Source: Brachybacterium sillae
GTDB lineage: Bacteria > Actinomycetota > Actinomycetes > Actinomycetales > Dermabacteraceae
NCBI RefSeq assembly: GCF_025028335.1
Contig: NZ_JAFEUW010000001.1
Location: 2,418,001 to 2,482,000 of the forward strand
Direction: 5' to 3'
Length of the DNA stretch: 64,000 bases
The translations under genes were made by a program, and so were the position numbers. Under the pieces are notes generated by a model that saw only the letters and a program-made list of their open reading frames with translations, did not search any database and was not told the DNA's origin. Positions 53,039-62,559 of this stretch are shown piece after piece (positions within the stretch are counted from its first letter, which is position 1; every line of letters starts with the position of its first letter).

Positions 53039-54504
53039 CCGCCCTCCCCGACACCGATCCGCTCGATCTCGGGGTCCTCGCGCTGCGCGACGCCCTGCGG
53101 GCGGGGGTCGTCGACCCCGTCGAACACCTGGAGGGTGTGCTCCAGCGGGCCGCCGACCGCGGCGCCGCCCTGGGGGCGTTCGCGAGACTGCTGCCCGACC
53201 TGTCCGCCGATCAGGCGCGCCACGCCCGGGACCGACTGCGTGCCGGACACCCCCGGCCGCTCGACGGAGTGCCGGTGCCGATCAAGGCGCTCACCCGCCT
53301 CACCGGGGTTCCCTGGGATGCGGGCAGCGCCGCGCTGCCCGCCTCCCCCGCACAGGTCACCGACGGTGTGGCCGAGAGCCTGCTGGAGGCCGGCACCGTG
53401 ACCGTCGGCACCACCACCGCGCCCGAGTTCGGCCTGCCCGCCTACACCGAACCCGCGCATCAGGCCCCGGCCCGCACCCCCTGGGACCCGACCCGTATCG
53501 CCGGCGGGTCCAGCGGCGGTGCCGCCGTCGCGGTCGCCTGCGGGATCGTGCCGGCCGCCCACGGCTCCGACGGGGGCGGCAGCATCCGCATCCCCGCCGC
53601 CTGCTGCGGCGTGGTGGGTGTCAAGCCCTCTCGCGGGCTGATCTCCGCAGGTCCCCACGGCGTCGATGGCGTCGGGCTCGTCACCGACGGGGTCCTCGCC
53701 CGCAGCGTGGAGGATGCCGCCGCGGTGCTGGAGGTGATGGCCCGCACCCGGCCCGGTGATCTCGCACCGCTGCCGCTGCCCCCGGGAGGTCTGGTCCCCG
53801 GACCGGGGGACGGTCGCACGCCCCGCCGCATCGGGATGCTCCTCGAGCCGGTCGTCGCGGAGGTCGAGGTGCATCCCGCCGCACGGCGCGGCGTGGAGAG
53901 AGCGGCGGCCTCGCTGCGCGCGCTCGGTCACGAGGTGGTGGAGATCGAGGCGCCGATCCACCCGTGGCAGTGGCAGGCCTTCGTGCCGTTGTGGGCCGCC
54001 GGGGCCGCCTCCCTGCCCGTGCCCCCGGCTGCCGAGGAGCACCTGGAGCCGCTCACCCGCTGGCTGCGGGAGCAGGGCCGCCGCACCACCGGCGCCGAGG
54101 TGGTCGCCGCCCTCACCGAGGTGCAGCGCCTCACCCGGATCGTGATCGACCGTCTCGCAGTGTTCGATGCCATCCTCAGCCCCGTCCTGTCGGGGCCGCC
54201 GCCGTATCCGCAGGAGGTGCGCCTGGCGGACCCCTCCGCCGATTTCGCGGCCCAGAGCGCCATGACCCCGTGGACCAGTCTGTGGAACATGATCGGTGCC
54301 GCGGCGGTCGCCCTGCCGTTGCACCGCGAGCGCATCGACGGGGTGGAGGTGCCGTTCGGGGTGCAGATGGGAGCGGTGCGCCGCGGCCAGGACGCCGAGC
54401 TTCTGGCGCTCGCCGCGCGTCTGGCGGAGGTGGACCCGTGGCCCGCACCGCCCACCGGGGCGTCGGCGGCGACCGACGCTCCGACGGGGGAGGTGGGGCC
54501 ATGA
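53035..54504 (+). CDS. Amidase-signature-family protein
   Basis: A 489-residue amidase. The Ser-cisSer-Lys triad is Lys84 in VPIKAL, Ser159 in AGGSSGGAA and Ser183 in GGGSIRIPA. It is GatA-like in length, but no gatB or gatC is close, so it is more likely a stand-alone hydrolase of amides. The GTG start at 53035 overlaps the phosphatase stop (GTGA), and its stop overlaps the S4 gene start (ATGA). Confidence 0.9.
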   Translation: MTALPDTDPLDLGVLALRDALRAGVVDPVEHLEGVLQRAADRGAALGAFARLLPDLSADQARHARDRLRAGHPRPLDGVPVPIKALTRLTGVPWDAGSAALPASPAQVTDGVAESLLEAGTVTVGTTTAPEFGLPAYTEPAHQAPARTPWDPTRIAGGSSGGAAVAVACGIVPAAHGSDGGGSIRIPAACCGVVGVKPSRGLISAGPHGVDGVGLVTDGVLARSVEDAAAVLEVMARTRPGDLAPLPLPPGGLVPGPGDGRTPRRIGMLLEPVVAEVEVHPAARRGVERAAASLRALGHEVVEIEAPIHPWQWQAFVPLWAAGAASLPVPPAAEEHLEPLTRWLREQGRRTTGAEVVAALTEVQRLTRIVIDRLAVFDAILSPVLSGPPPYPQEVRLADPSADFAAQSAMTPWTSLWNMIGAAAVALPLHRERIDGVEVPFGVQMGAVRRGQDAELLALAARLAEVDPWPAPPTGASAATDAPTGEVGP

Positions 54505-54875
54505 GCAGCGGTGTGCGGCTGGACGTGTGGCTGTGGTCGGTGCGTGCCTACCCGACGCGCTCCGCGGCCACAGCCGCCTGCCGTGCCGGCCACGTCCGCC
54601 GCGGCGGGGTGCCCGCGAAGGCGGCCCAGCAGGTGTCGGTCGGCGACGAGATCCGTCTGCGCTTCCCCGGGGGACGGGAACGCCACCTGGTGGTGACGGA
54701 GCTGCTCACGCGGCGCGTCGGCGCATCCCTCGCCCGCACCGCCTATGAGGACCTCACCCCCGCACCCGACCCGGTGCTGGCGGCGCCCCCACCGCGACGC
54801 GATCGGGGCACCGGGCGGCCGACGAAGAAGGAGCGTCGAGCGCTGGACCGGTTGCGCGGTCGCAGCAGCAGCTGA
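54501..54875 (+). CDS. S4-domain RNA-binding protein (Hsp15-like)
   Basis: A 124-residue protein with an N-terminal S4 domain (RLDVWLWSVRAYPTRSAA, then GHVRRGGVPAK) and a basic tail rich in Arg and Lys (RPTKKERRALDRLRG). It resembles Hsp15/HslR, which binds stalled 50S subunits with nascent chains. ATG 54501 overlaps the amidase stop as ATGA. Whether it works with the amidase or phosphatase is unknown. Confidence 0.88.
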   Translation: MSSGVRLDVWLWSVRAYPTRSAATAACRAGHVRRGGVPAKAAQQVSVGDEIRLRFPGGRERHLVVTELLTRRVGASLARTAYEDLTPAPDPVLAAPPPRRDRGTGRPTKKERRALDRLRGRSSS

Positions 54876-54905
54876 GGCCGGGGCGTCGCCGCGACGCCCC
54901 GACGC

Positions 54906-56231
54906 TCAGGCGGCCTGCCCGGCGCGCTGCAGCAGCGCCTGCCGGTTCGCGGTCATGCGTTGCAGCAGCTCGTGCTCCACCGCGATCGCCTTTGGTGTCG
55001 CGCCCTCCGCGAGGATCCGCTGGCGGGCCGAGGCGAGTTCCGCGCTGTCGGCGATGAAACGCTTCATCAGCGGCTTCGCCCCGATCGCGGCAGCCCAGCG
55101 ACGCCCCTCCCGGCGGCCGCCCCAGGTGCCGAGCATGGCGACCTCCTCCTGGGTGAGCCAGCCCACGCCGGCGTACTCCGACAGCCGTCGGCGTGTGTGG
55201 CGCACCTCGTCGACCACCAGCCACCCGATCAGACCCAGCCACAGGGCGCTCTCGAGCATCTGCAGCACCACCATCAGCAGCAGGGACAGCGCCGATCCGC
55301 CCAGCATCAGCGGCAGGAAGGTCGCGGTCCCGTTCCACAGGGCGTGCAGGGCGATGCCGGGCCAGGTGGCGACGAGGAAGACCAGCACCCCGCGCCAGGT
55401 GCCACCGTGGCGCACCGCCAGGCCGACGATCACCCCGGTCAGGGAGGTGTACATGCAGTGGCCGAAGATGCCGAAGACTCCGCGCAGCACCACCGTGACA
55501 CCGGAGGAGAACAGGGCGATGTCCATGCCGTATTCGAGGCCGGTGGTGAACGCCCGCGTGTAGTAGAGGATGTTCTCCACGAAGGCGAAGCCACCGCCGA
55601 TCAGTGCCCCGTAGATCAGACCGTCCAGTGGCCCGCTGAAGTGGCGGCGGGCCACCAGCAGGATCACCAGCAGACCGAGGCCCTTGGAGGTCTCCTCCGT
55701 GATCGGGGCGCTGACGATGGCCCCCATGACGGCCGCCCCCGTCTCCCCGCCGATCGCGTACCCCAGGGAGCTCATCGCGGAGTTGATCACCAGGGATATC
55801 GCCACGGCCACCACCGCGCCCCAGAACACCGCGGTGAGCAACAACGGGAGGGGTTCGGGGTCCCAGCGGTCCGCGATCCACACCAGCAGGGCGATCACCA
55901 GCAGGGACAGGGCGGCGAGGAAGGCGTACACCAGCCACCAGGCCGGGTTGGCGCGGCCCTGCAGGGCGAACAGTGCGAACCCCAGCCCCAGCACCGTGAT
56001 GAAGCCGAGGCCGAGGATCCCTGCGAGGATCCACTGCACGATGGAGCGCACCGGCATGCCGGTGGGCGCGGGATGCCGGGCGACGGCCTGGACGTACGGC
56101 GTCTGCTGCGCCCAGGCGCTGCGGGGCTGCTCCTGGCTGGGGGCCTGGGGCGCCGGGTGGGACGCGGCACCGTACTGCTGGCGGGGATCGGCTCCGGCCT
56201 GCTGCGGAGCGCTGAACTGCGGGTGGGTCAT
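54906..56231 (-). CDS. PrsW-family intramembrane metalloprotease
   Basis: A 441-residue membrane protein with an N-terminal Gln/Ala/Pro-rich cytoplasmic tail of about 55 residues and eight or so hydrophobic segments. The catalytic motifs are PITEETSKGLG (EExxK), FAFVENILYY and HCMYTSLTG. PrsW cleaves anti-sigma factors in other bacteria; no sigma/anti-sigma pair lies here. The C-terminal soluble tail is unusual and about 100 residues long. The start has GGAAGG upstream; it is divergent from clpB. Confidence 0.87.
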   Translation of the reverse strand: MTHPQFSAPQQAGADPRQQYGAASHPAPQAPSQEQPRSAWAQQTPYVQAVARHPAPTGMPVRSIVQWILAGILGLGFITVLGLGFALFALQGRANPAWWLVYAFLAALSLLVIALLVWIADRWDPEPLPLLLTAVFWGAVVAVAISLVINSAMSSLGYAIGGETGAAVMGAIVSAPITEETSKGLGLLVILLVARRHFSGPLDGLIYGALIGGGFAFVENILYYTRAFTTGLEYGMDIALFSSGVTVVLRGVFGIFGHCMYTSLTGVIVGLAVRHGGTWRGVLVFLVATWPGIALHALWNGTATFLPLMLGGSALSLLLMVVLQMLESALWLGLIGWLVVDEVRHTRRRLSEYAGVGWLTQEEVAMLGTWGGRREGRRWAAAIGAKPLMKRFIADSAELASARQRILAEGATPKAIAVEHELLQRMTANRQALLQRAGQAA

Positions 56232-56380
56232 GTCAGCCTTCCGGGGTGGGACGCGCCGCTCGGCGCGGGCTCAGGCTATCGGGGAGGTGGCGGACTCACC
56301 GGCAGATCATCCGCAGTGGGGACAACCGGTTGACCCGGGCGGGTCCGACCCCCTGGTCTGCGGACCCCGTGACCCGGGGA

Positions 56381-56412
56381 TCGACATCAGGGTTGAGCGG
56401 AATAGACTCAAG
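56381..56412 (+). promoter_or_regulatory. clpB promoter with HAIR element 3
   Basis: TCGACA (56381-56386), a 16-bp spacer and TAGACT (56403-56408) form a promoter. A HAIR repeat GTTGAGC-N7-ACTCAAG at 56392-56412, with a perfect right half, covers its -10. This ties clpB to HspR. The 243-bp gap 56232-56474 contains only this control region and the PrsW start. Confidence 0.75.
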
Positions 56413-56474
56413 ATCGCGGACGTTGTGCTGATCGGTGGGGACACCGCCACCGGAACGACCATCGGAGGAGACGC

Positions 56475-59165
56475 GTGGACTTCCACTTCACGACCCGCTC
56501 CCAGGACGCGGTGCAGGCGGCTGCGACGCGCGCCGAACTGAGGGGCAATCCGCAGGTGCTGGCCGTGCACCTGCTCGCCGAGCTCGCCCGTCAGGCCGAC
56601 GGCATCGCCCGGGCGGCCCTGATCGACGCGGGCGCCGATCCGGAGCGCATCGGCGGGGAGGCCGACCGCGTGATCGACGGCCTGCCGCGGGTCAGCGGCA
56701 GCTCCACGGCCCGCCCGACCTTCCAGGGCACCGGATATGACGCCCTCGAGGCCGCCCGCCGCGAGGCCGACTCCCAGGGTGCCCAGTACCTCTCCACCGA
56801 GCACCTGCTGCTCGGCATCGCCCTCGGGGACGACGACGCCGCGCGCATCCTGCGCCGCGCGGGCGCGACCCCCGAGGTCCTCCGCACCGCCGTCACCCGA
56901 CTGAAGGGAACGACCATGAACGACAGCCAGAACCCCGAAGGCACCTTCCGCAGCCTCGAGAAGTTCGGGGTGGACCTCACCGAGCGCGCCCGCGAGGGCC
57001 GACTCGACCCCGTGATCGGACGCGATGCGGAGATCCGTCGCGTGGTGCAGGTGCTCTCGCGCCGCACGAAGAACAACCCGGTCCTGATCGGTGAGCCCGG
57101 CGTCGGCAAGACCGCCGTCGTCGAGGGTCTCGCCCAGCGCATCGTCGCCGGGGACGTCCCGGAGTCCCTGCGCGGCAAGCGGTTGATCTCCCTGGACCTG
57201 TCCTCGATGGTCGCGGGGTCGAAGTACCGCGGTGAGTTCGAGGAGCGGATGAAGTCCGTCCTGGACGAGATCCGCACCAGCGACGGCCAGATCATCACCT
57301 TCATCGACGAGCTCCACACCGTCGTCGGCGCGGGCGGCTCCGAGGGTGCCATGGACGCCGGCAACATGCTCAAGCCCATGCTCGCCCGCGGTGAGCTGCG
57401 GATGGTCGGTGCGACCACGCTCGATGAGTACCGCGAACGGATCGAGAAGGACCCGGCCCTGGAGCGGCGCTTCCAGCAGGTGTTCGTCGGCGAGCCCAGC
57501 GTCGAGGACACCGTGACGATCCTGCGCGGGCTGAAGGACAAGTACGAGGCGCACCACAAGGTGTCGATCACCGATGCCGCGCTGGTGGCCGCCGCGACCC
57601 TCTCCGACCGGTACATCACCGGCCGTCAGCTGCCCGACAAGGCCATCGACCTGGTCGATGAGGCCGCGTCGCGCCAGCGGATGGAGCTGGACTCCTCTCC
57701 GGTGGAGCTCGACATCCTGCGTCGTCAGGTGGATCGCCTGAAGATGGAGGAGATGGCGTTGCAGGGCAGTGACGACCCCGGCAGCGTCGCGCAGCTGGAG
57801 TCGGTGCGCTCGCAGCTGGCCGATCGCACCGAGCGCATGACTGCGCTGTCGGCGCGGTGGGAGCGGGAGAAGGCCGGCCTCAACCGGGTCGGCGAGCTCA
57901 AGGCCCGCCTGGAGGAGCTGCGCATGCAGGCCGACCGCGCTCAGCGCGAGGGTGACCTGGCCACCGCCTCGAAGATCCTCTACGGCGACATCCCCGCCCT
58001 GAAGACCGAGTTGCGCGAGGCCGAGGAGCAGGAGGCCGACGGCCCCGCTCCGGAGGAGAAGCCTCTGGTCGCGGAGAAGGTGGGCCCGGATGACATCGCC
58101 GAGGTGGTCGCGAACTGGACCGGCATCCCCGCCGGCCGTCTGATGCAGTCCGAGACGACGAAGCTGCTGGAGATGGAATCCCTCATCGGCCGACGTCTGA
58201 TCGGACAGCAGCGAGCCGTGCAGGAGGTCTCCGATGCGGTGCGGCGCGCCCGCGCCGGCATCTCCGACCCCGATCGACCCACCGGGTCCTTCCTCTTCCT
58301 CGGCCCGACGGGCGTGGGCAAGACGGAGCTGGCGAAGTCGCTCGCCGAGTTCCTCTTCGACGATGAACGCTCGATGGTGCGCATCGACATGTCGGAGTAC
58401 GGCGAGAAGCACAGCGTCTCCCGCCTCGTCGGCGCCCCTCCGGGGTACGTCGGCTACGAGGAGGGCGGCCAGCTGACGGAGGCCGTGCGGCGCCGCCCCT
58501 ACAGCGTGATCCTGCTGGATGAGATCGAGAAGGCGCACCCGGACGTCTTCGACATCCTGCTGCAGGTGCTCGACGACGGTCGCCTCACCGATGGTCAGGG
58601 CCGCACGGTGGACTTCCGCAACACGCTGCTGATCCTCACGTCGAACCTCGGGGCCCACTTCTTGCAGGACCAGGGGCTCTCCCCGGAGGCGCGCACCGAG
58701 GCCGTCATGGGTGTGGTGCGCTCGGCCTTCAAGCCGGAGTTCCTCAACCGCCTCGATGCCGTCGTGATGTTCGACCCGCTCAGCCCCGAGGAGCTGGCGC
58801 GGATCGTCCGCCTGCAGATCGACTCGGTGGGTCGCCGCCTGGCCGACCGCCGGATCCGCCTGGACGTCACCGACGAGGCCACGGCGTGGCTGGCCCGCAC
58901 CGGATTCGACCCGGCCTACGGGGCTCGCCCGCTGAAGCGGCTGGTGCAGAAGGAGATCGGCGACGGCCTGGCACGGCTCATCCTGCGCGGCGAGGTGCAG
59001 GATGACCAGGGCGTGCGGGTGGACCTCGACGGCGCGGGAGAGGGCCTGCGCCTCTCGGTCACCGACGGTGAGGACCGCGCGGAGGCCGCGGAGACGGCCC
59101 GGGGCGAGTCCCGCGAGGAGCCGCCCGCCGAGGAACGGACCGCAGGATCCGACACGGCTCGTTGA
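56475..59165 (+). CDS. clpB: ATP-dependent disaggregase ClpB
   Basis: An 896-residue ClpB. Residues 1-145 form the N-domain; the first AAA+ module has Walker [11 protein letters not shown] and Walker [11 protein letters not shown], a complete M-domain coiled coil of about 130 residues follows, and the second AAA+ module has [10 protein letters not shown] and [12 protein letters not shown]. It rescues aggregated proteins with DnaK, GrpE and DnaJ. The C-terminal tail is acidic and rich in Glu/Ala/Arg and longer than usual. GTG 56475 has a GGAGGAG Shine-Dalgarno. It is likely part of the HspR regulon. Confidence 0.96.
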   Translation: MDFHFTTRSQDAVQAAATRAELRGNPQVLAVHLLAELARQADGIARAALIDAGADPERIGGEADRVIDGLPRVSGSSTARPTFQGTGYDALEAARREADSQGAQYLSTEHLLLGIALGDDDAARILRRAGATPEVLRTAVTRLKGTTMNDSQNPEGTFRSLEKFGVDLTERAREGRLDPVIGRDAEIRRVVQVLSRRTKNNPVLIGEPGVGKTAVVEGLAQRIVAGDVPESLRGKRLISLDLSSMVAGSKYRGEFEERMKSVLDEIRTSDGQIITFIDELHTVVGAGGSEGAMDAGNMLKPMLARGELRMVGATTLDEYRERIEKDPALERRFQQVFVGEPSVEDTVTILRGLKDKYEAHHKVSITDAALVAAATLSDRYITGRQLPDKAIDLVDEAASRQRMELDSSPVELDILRRQVDRLKMEEMALQGSDDPGSVAQLESVRSQLADRTERMTALSARWEREKAGLNRVGELKARLEELRMQADRAQREGDLATASKILYGDIPALKTELREAEEQEADGPAPEEKPLVAEKVGPDDIAEVVANWTGIPAGRLMQSETTKLLEMESLIGRRLIGQQRAVQEVSDAVRRARAGISDPDRPTGSFLFLGPTGVGKTELAKSLAEFLFDDERSMVRIDMSEYGEKHSVSRLVGAPPGYVGYEEGGQLTEAVRRRPYSVILLDEIEKAHPDVFDILLQVLDDGRLTDGQGRTVDFRNTLLILTSNLGAHFLQDQGLSPEARTEAVMGVVRSAFKPEFLNRLDAVVMFDPLSPEELARIVRLQIDSVGRRLADRRIRLDVTDEATAWLARTGFDPAYGARPLKRLVQKEIGDGLARLILRGEVQDDQGVRVDLDGAGEGLRLSVTDGEDRAEAAETARGESREEPPAEERTAGSDTAR

Positions 59166-59204
59166 ATAGTTGACAACTCCCCCGGGGGTGGTTAACTCTT
59201 CAAT
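59161..59204 (+). promoter_or_regulatory. Promoter embedded in a large imperfect palindrome, upstream of the secreted peptide
   Basis: TTGACA (59170-59175), a 17-bp spacer and TAACTC (59193-59198) lie within an imperfect inverted repeat centred on CCCCCGGGGG (59179-59188). The outer arms are TTGAA-n-AGTT and AACT-n-TTCAA. The arms therefore overlap both the -35 and the -10, as expected for a dimeric repressor operator; it could instead be a terminator of clpB. Confidence 0.45.
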
Positions 59205-59281
59205 GACCTTCGGGTGAGGCAGTGCCCGGGGGCCGCAACACCTTCGAGAGACTCCGATCGCTACAACGAGGAGAGTGGATC

Positions 59282-59434
59282 ATGAAGAAGTTCGCGAAGA
59301 TCGCCGCTGCGTCGCTCGTCGCCGGTGGGGCCGTCTTCGGCGGTGCCACCGCAGCGTCCGCCGACACCGGGTACCAGCTGCCCGAGGGCAGCGACTACCA
59401 GCAGACGCTGTACGAGTACTACTACGCGCGCTGA
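59282..59434 (+). CDS. Secreted 23-residue Tyr-rich peptide precursor
   Basis: A 50-residue precursor with a Sec signal (MKKFAKIAAASLVAGGAV) and an ATAASA-D cleavage site after residue 27. The predicted mature peptide has 23 residues, six of them Tyr, and ends LYEYYYAR. No Cys and no leader-type double-Gly cleavage are present, so it is not a typical lantibiotic. ATG 59282 has GAGGAGAG upstream; the longer in-frame start at 59222 is rejected. A dedicated promoter and a terminator bracket it. Function is unknown. Confidence 0.7.
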   Translation: MKKFAKIAAASLVAGGAVFGGATAASADTGYQLPEGSDYQQTLYEYYYAR

Positions 59435-59449
59435 TCGCCCCTGCCGCAA

Positions 59450-59485
59450 GAACGGGCCGCACCCCCTCGGGGATGCGGCCCGTTC
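59450..59485. terminator. Terminator hairpin after the peptide gene
   Basis: A perfect 12-bp stem (59450-59461 with 59474-59485, GAACGGGCCGCA/TGCGGCCCGTTC) with further inner C/G pairing sits between the peptide stop and the end of leuS on the other strand. No U-run. Confidence 0.75.
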
Positions 59486-59522
59486 GCGATCTCCGGGGCC
59501 GGCAGGACCGGATCCGGCGGCC

Positions 59523-62411
59523 TCAGACCACCAGGTTGACGAGCTTCGGGGCGCGCACGATCACCTTGCGCACCTCCTGGCCACCCAACACCTGCTGCAC
59601 CGTCGGATCCGCCAGCACCAACGCCTCCAGCTCGGTCTCCGAGATCTCCGGATCCACCTCGAGCCTGTGCTTCACCTTGCCCTTGACCTGCACCACGCAG
59701 GTCACGGCGTCGGCCTTGACCAGCTCCGGGTCGGCCGTCGGGTAGGCCTCGCGCGCCAGTGACTGCTCATGTCCCAGGCGCTGCCACAGCTCCTCCGCCA
59801 GGTGCGGCGCGAAGGGGGAGACCATCAGCACCAGCGGCTCCACCGCGGCGCGCGGCGCCCGCCCCTCCTTCGTCAGGTGGTTCACCAGCTCGATCAGCCG
59901 GGCGATGGCGGTGTGGAACTGCAGGCCCTCCATGTCCCGCGTCACCTGGTCGATGGTGCGGTGGACCGCCTGGGCGGTCGCCCGGGGCATCTCCTCGTCG
60001 GAGACGACCAGCTCCCCGGTGGTCTCGTCCACCACCAGTCGCCACAGACGCTGCAGGAAGCGCTGGGCACCGACCACCGCTCGGGTCTCCCAGGGGCGGG
60101 AGAGCTCCAGCGGACCCATGCTCATCTCGTACACGCGCAGGGTGTCGGCCCCGTACTCGCGGTACATGTCGTCGGGAGCCACCGCGTTCTTCAGCGACTT
60201 GCCCATCTTCCCGTACTCCTGGGAGACGGGTGTGCCCTGATAGGTGAAGGTGCCGTCGTCCTCGTGCACGACCTCCTCGGCCGGCACATAGACCCCGCGC
60301 GAGTCGGTGTAGGCGTAGGCCTGGATGTAGCCCTGGTTGAACAGACGGTGGAAGGGCTCCTGGCTGGAGACGTCCCCACGGTCGAACAGCACCTTGTGCC
60401 AGAAGCGGGCATACAGCAGGTGCAGCACGGCGTGCTCGACCCCGCCGACGTACAGATCCACACCGCCGACGTCGCCCTCGCGGCGCGGTCCCATCCAGTA
60501 CCGCTCGTTCTGCGGGTCCGTCAGACGCTCCGCATTGGTCGGATCGGTGTAGCGCAGCTCGTACCAGCTGGACCCGGCCCAGTTGGGCATGGTGTTGGTC
60601 TCGCGACGGTACTCCTTGGGGCCGTCCCCGAGGTCAAGGGTCACGTGCACCCAGTCCTCCGCGCGGGAGAGCGGGGTCTGGGGTTCGGTGTCGGCATCCT
60701 CCGGGTCGAAGGTGCGCGGGGAGAAGTCGCTGACCTCCGGCAGCGGCACCGGCAGCATGTCCTCCGGGAGGGCGATCGGGGTCTCCGGGTCGTCCACGGC
60801 ATAGACGATCGGGAACGGCTCACCCCAGTACCGCTGGCGGGAGAACAGCCAGTCCCGCAGACGGTAGGTGGTGCGGGCATGCCCGAAACCGCGCTCCTCG
60901 GCGAAGGCCGTGGCGCGGCGCTTCGCCTCGTCCTTGTCGAGACCGTTGAGGTCAAGGTCGGCGCTGGCGGAGTTGATCTTCTCGCCCTCACCGGTCCAGG
61001 CGCCCCCGGTGAAATCCTCCGGCGGGCGGACGGTGCGGATCACCGGCAGCTCGAAACGCTCGGCGAAGGCGAAGTCGCGTTCATCCTCGGCCGGGACGGC
61101 CATGATCGCGCCGGTGCCGTACCCGGTGAGCACGTAGTCGGCGGTGAACACCGGCAGCAGACGCCCGTCCATCGGGTTCACCGCCATCAGCCCGGTGAAC
61201 ACACCGGTCTTCTCACGGTCCTCGGCGGTGCGCTCGGCATCATCCCGGGCAGCGGCCTGCTGCTGGTACGCGGCGACGGCCTCCCGCGGCGAGGGGGCGT
61301 CCGCACGCCACGCGGCCGGGGCCTCGGCCGGCCACTGGTCGGGCAGAGCGGCCGGGTCCGCCAGGAGCTCGTGTTCCGGTGCCAGCACGCAGAAGGTCGC
61401 ACCGAAGAGGGTGTCGGCGCGGGTGGTGAAGACATCGAAGGTGGTAGCGGTGCCCTGCACCGCGAAGGTGATCTGGGCACCCTCGCTGCGGCCGATCCAG
61501 TGCCGCTGCATGGCCTTGACGGCCTCGGGCCAGTCCACCCGGTCCAGGTCCTCGAGAAGCCGGTCGGCGTACGCCGTGATCCGCATGTTCCACTGCCGCA
61601 GGCGCCGACGGAACACCGGGAAGTTGCCGCGCTCGGAGCGGCCGTCCGCGGTGACCTCCTCGTTCGCCAGCACGGTGCCCAGTCCCGGGGCCCAGTTGAC
61701 GGGGGTGTCGGAGACGTACGCCAGACGGAAGGCGTCGACCACCTTCCGCAGCGCGGCCGGATCGTCCGCCAGGCGCGTCGTGTCGACCTCGGGCAGCTCG
61801 ATGCCGCTGCGTTCAGCCAGCGCGACGGCATCGATCTCCCCGCTGCGCAGGCCCTCTCGCAGGTCCGCGATGGGGCGGGCGCGGCCGGTGATGCCGTCCG
61901 CGTTCGGGGCGTCCGGGTCGTACCAGGAGTCGAAGATCCGCAGGAAGATCCACTGGGTCCAGCGGACGAAGTCCTCATCGGTGGTGGCGAAGGACCGGCG
62001 GGCGTCATGGGACAGGCCCAGCCGCGCCAGCTGCCAGCGCATGTTCGCGATGTTCTGCTCGGTGGTGACCCGCGGGTGGGTGCCGGTGGTGATGGCGTAC
62101 TGCTCGGCCGGCAGACCGAAGGCGTCGTACCCCATCGTGTACAGGACGTTCTTGCCCAGCATGCGCTGGTGGCGCGCCACCACGTCGGTGGCGATGTACC
62201 CCAGGGGATGCCCCACGTGCAGTCCCGCCCCCGAGGGGTACGGGAACATGTCCATGATGAACATCTTCTCGCCCAGCTCCGCGCCGTCGGCGGCGAGCTC
62301 ACCCACCGGGTTGGGGGCGGCGAAGGTCTGCTCGTCCTGCCAGCGCTGCTGCCAGCGCAGTTCGATGTCATCGGCCAGCGCGGCCGTGTAGCGGTGCGGG
62401 GTCTCGCTCAT
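59523..62411 (-). CDS. leuS: Leucyl-tRNA synthetase
   Basis: A 962-residue class I synthetase. HIGH is HVGH at 65-68 ([13 protein letters not shown]), KMSKS is replaced by KMGKS ([11 protein letters not shown]), a variant that I recall from actinobacterial enzymes, and the editing (CP1) domain has [13 protein letters not shown] and [15 protein letters not shown]. It charges and proofreads tRNA-Leu. The ATG at 62411 has GAAGGACG upstream, weak and distant. About 115 nt of leader upstream contain an attenuator with a leader peptide, so its expression probably responds to Leu-tRNA charging. Confidence 0.97.
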   Translation of the reverse strand: MSETPHRYTAALADDIELRWQQRWQDEQTFAAPNPVGELAADGAELGEKMFIMDMFPYPSGAGLHVGHPLGYIATDVVARHQRMLGKNVLYTMGYDAFGLPAEQYAITTGTHPRVTTEQNIANMRWQLARLGLSHDARRSFATTDEDFVRWTQWIFLRIFDSWYDPDAPNADGITGRARPIADLREGLRSGEIDAVALAERSGIELPEVDTTRLADDPAALRKVVDAFRLAYVSDTPVNWAPGLGTVLANEEVTADGRSERGNFPVFRRRLRQWNMRITAYADRLLEDLDRVDWPEAVKAMQRHWIGRSEGAQITFAVQGTATTFDVFTTRADTLFGATFCVLAPEHELLADPAALPDQWPAEAPAAWRADAPSPREAVAAYQQQAAARDDAERTAEDREKTGVFTGLMAVNPMDGRLLPVFTADYVLTGYGTGAIMAVPAEDERDFAFAERFELPVIRTVRPPEDFTGGAWTGEGEKINSASADLDLNGLDKDEAKRRATAFAEERGFGHARTTYRLRDWLFSRQRYWGEPFPIVYAVDDPETPIALPEDMLPVPLPEVSDFSPRTFDPEDADTEPQTPLSRAEDWVHVTLDLGDGPKEYRRETNTMPNWAGSSWYELRYTDPTNAERLTDPQNERYWMGPRREGDVGGVDLYVGGVEHAVLHLLYARFWHKVLFDRGDVSSQEPFHRLFNQGYIQAYAYTDSRGVYVPAEEVVHEDDGTFTYQGTPVSQEYGKMGKSLKNAVAPDDMYREYGADTLRVYEMSMGPLELSRPWETRAVVGAQRFLQRLWRLVVDETTGELVVSDEEMPRATAQAVHRTIDQVTRDMEGLQFHTAIARLIELVNHLTKEGRAPRAAVEPLVLMVSPFAPHLAEELWQRLGHEQSLAREAYPTADPELVKADAVTCVVQVKGKVKHRLEVDPEISETELEALVLADPTVQQVLGGQEVRKVIVRAPKLVNLVV

Positions 62412-62464
62412 CGCTCAGTCGTCCTTCGTGAGTGGGGTGCAGGCCGTATGGCGCCCTGACATGG

Positions 62465-62499
62465 AAAAACCCCCGCACAGGCGAGGGGAGCCGCATCGG
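62465..62499 (-). terminator. Attenuator terminator in the leuS leader
   Basis: On the minus strand CCCUCGC/GCGGGGG (62487-62481 with 62476-62470, one G-U pair, loop CUGU) is followed by UUUUU (62469-62465), an intrinsic terminator before leuS. A second, upstream hairpin GCCGCGUCGG/CCGAUGCGGC (62527-62518 with 62499-62490) begins at the leader stop codon. Confidence 0.75.
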
Positions 62500-62526
62500 T
62501 GCCCGCTGGGGCCTTCTCCGACGCGG

Positions 62527-62553
62527 CTACGGAAGCAGGAGCACACGCGCCAC
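62527..62553 (-). CDS. leuL: Leaderless leucine leader peptide of leuS (MARVLLLP)
   Basis: GTG 62553 opens GTG GCG CGT GTG CTC CTG CTT CCG TAG, an eight-residue peptide with three consecutive Leu codons, all different. It starts six bases after TACACT (62565-62560) with no Shine-Dalgarno. The stop overlaps the left arm of a hairpin; a terminator with a U-run follows. Ribosome stalling at the Leu codons when Leu-tRNA is scarce would alter folding and allow read-through into leuS. It is too short to be called by length alone; context makes it convincing. The gene symbol leuL is used by analogy. Confidence 0.75.
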   Translation of the reverse strand: MARVLLLP

Positions 62554-62559
62554 GGCGCC

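Noticed and set aside
59222-59281. Upstream start of the secreted peptide
   Set aside because: It would put 20 charged residues before the signal peptide, and a strong Shine-Dalgarno precedes ATG 59282.
62490-62512. T-box-like GGGCACCG in the leuS leader
   Set aside because: The match to TGGNACCGCG is poor, there is no room for a specifier stem, and a leader peptide with Leu codons explains the region better.
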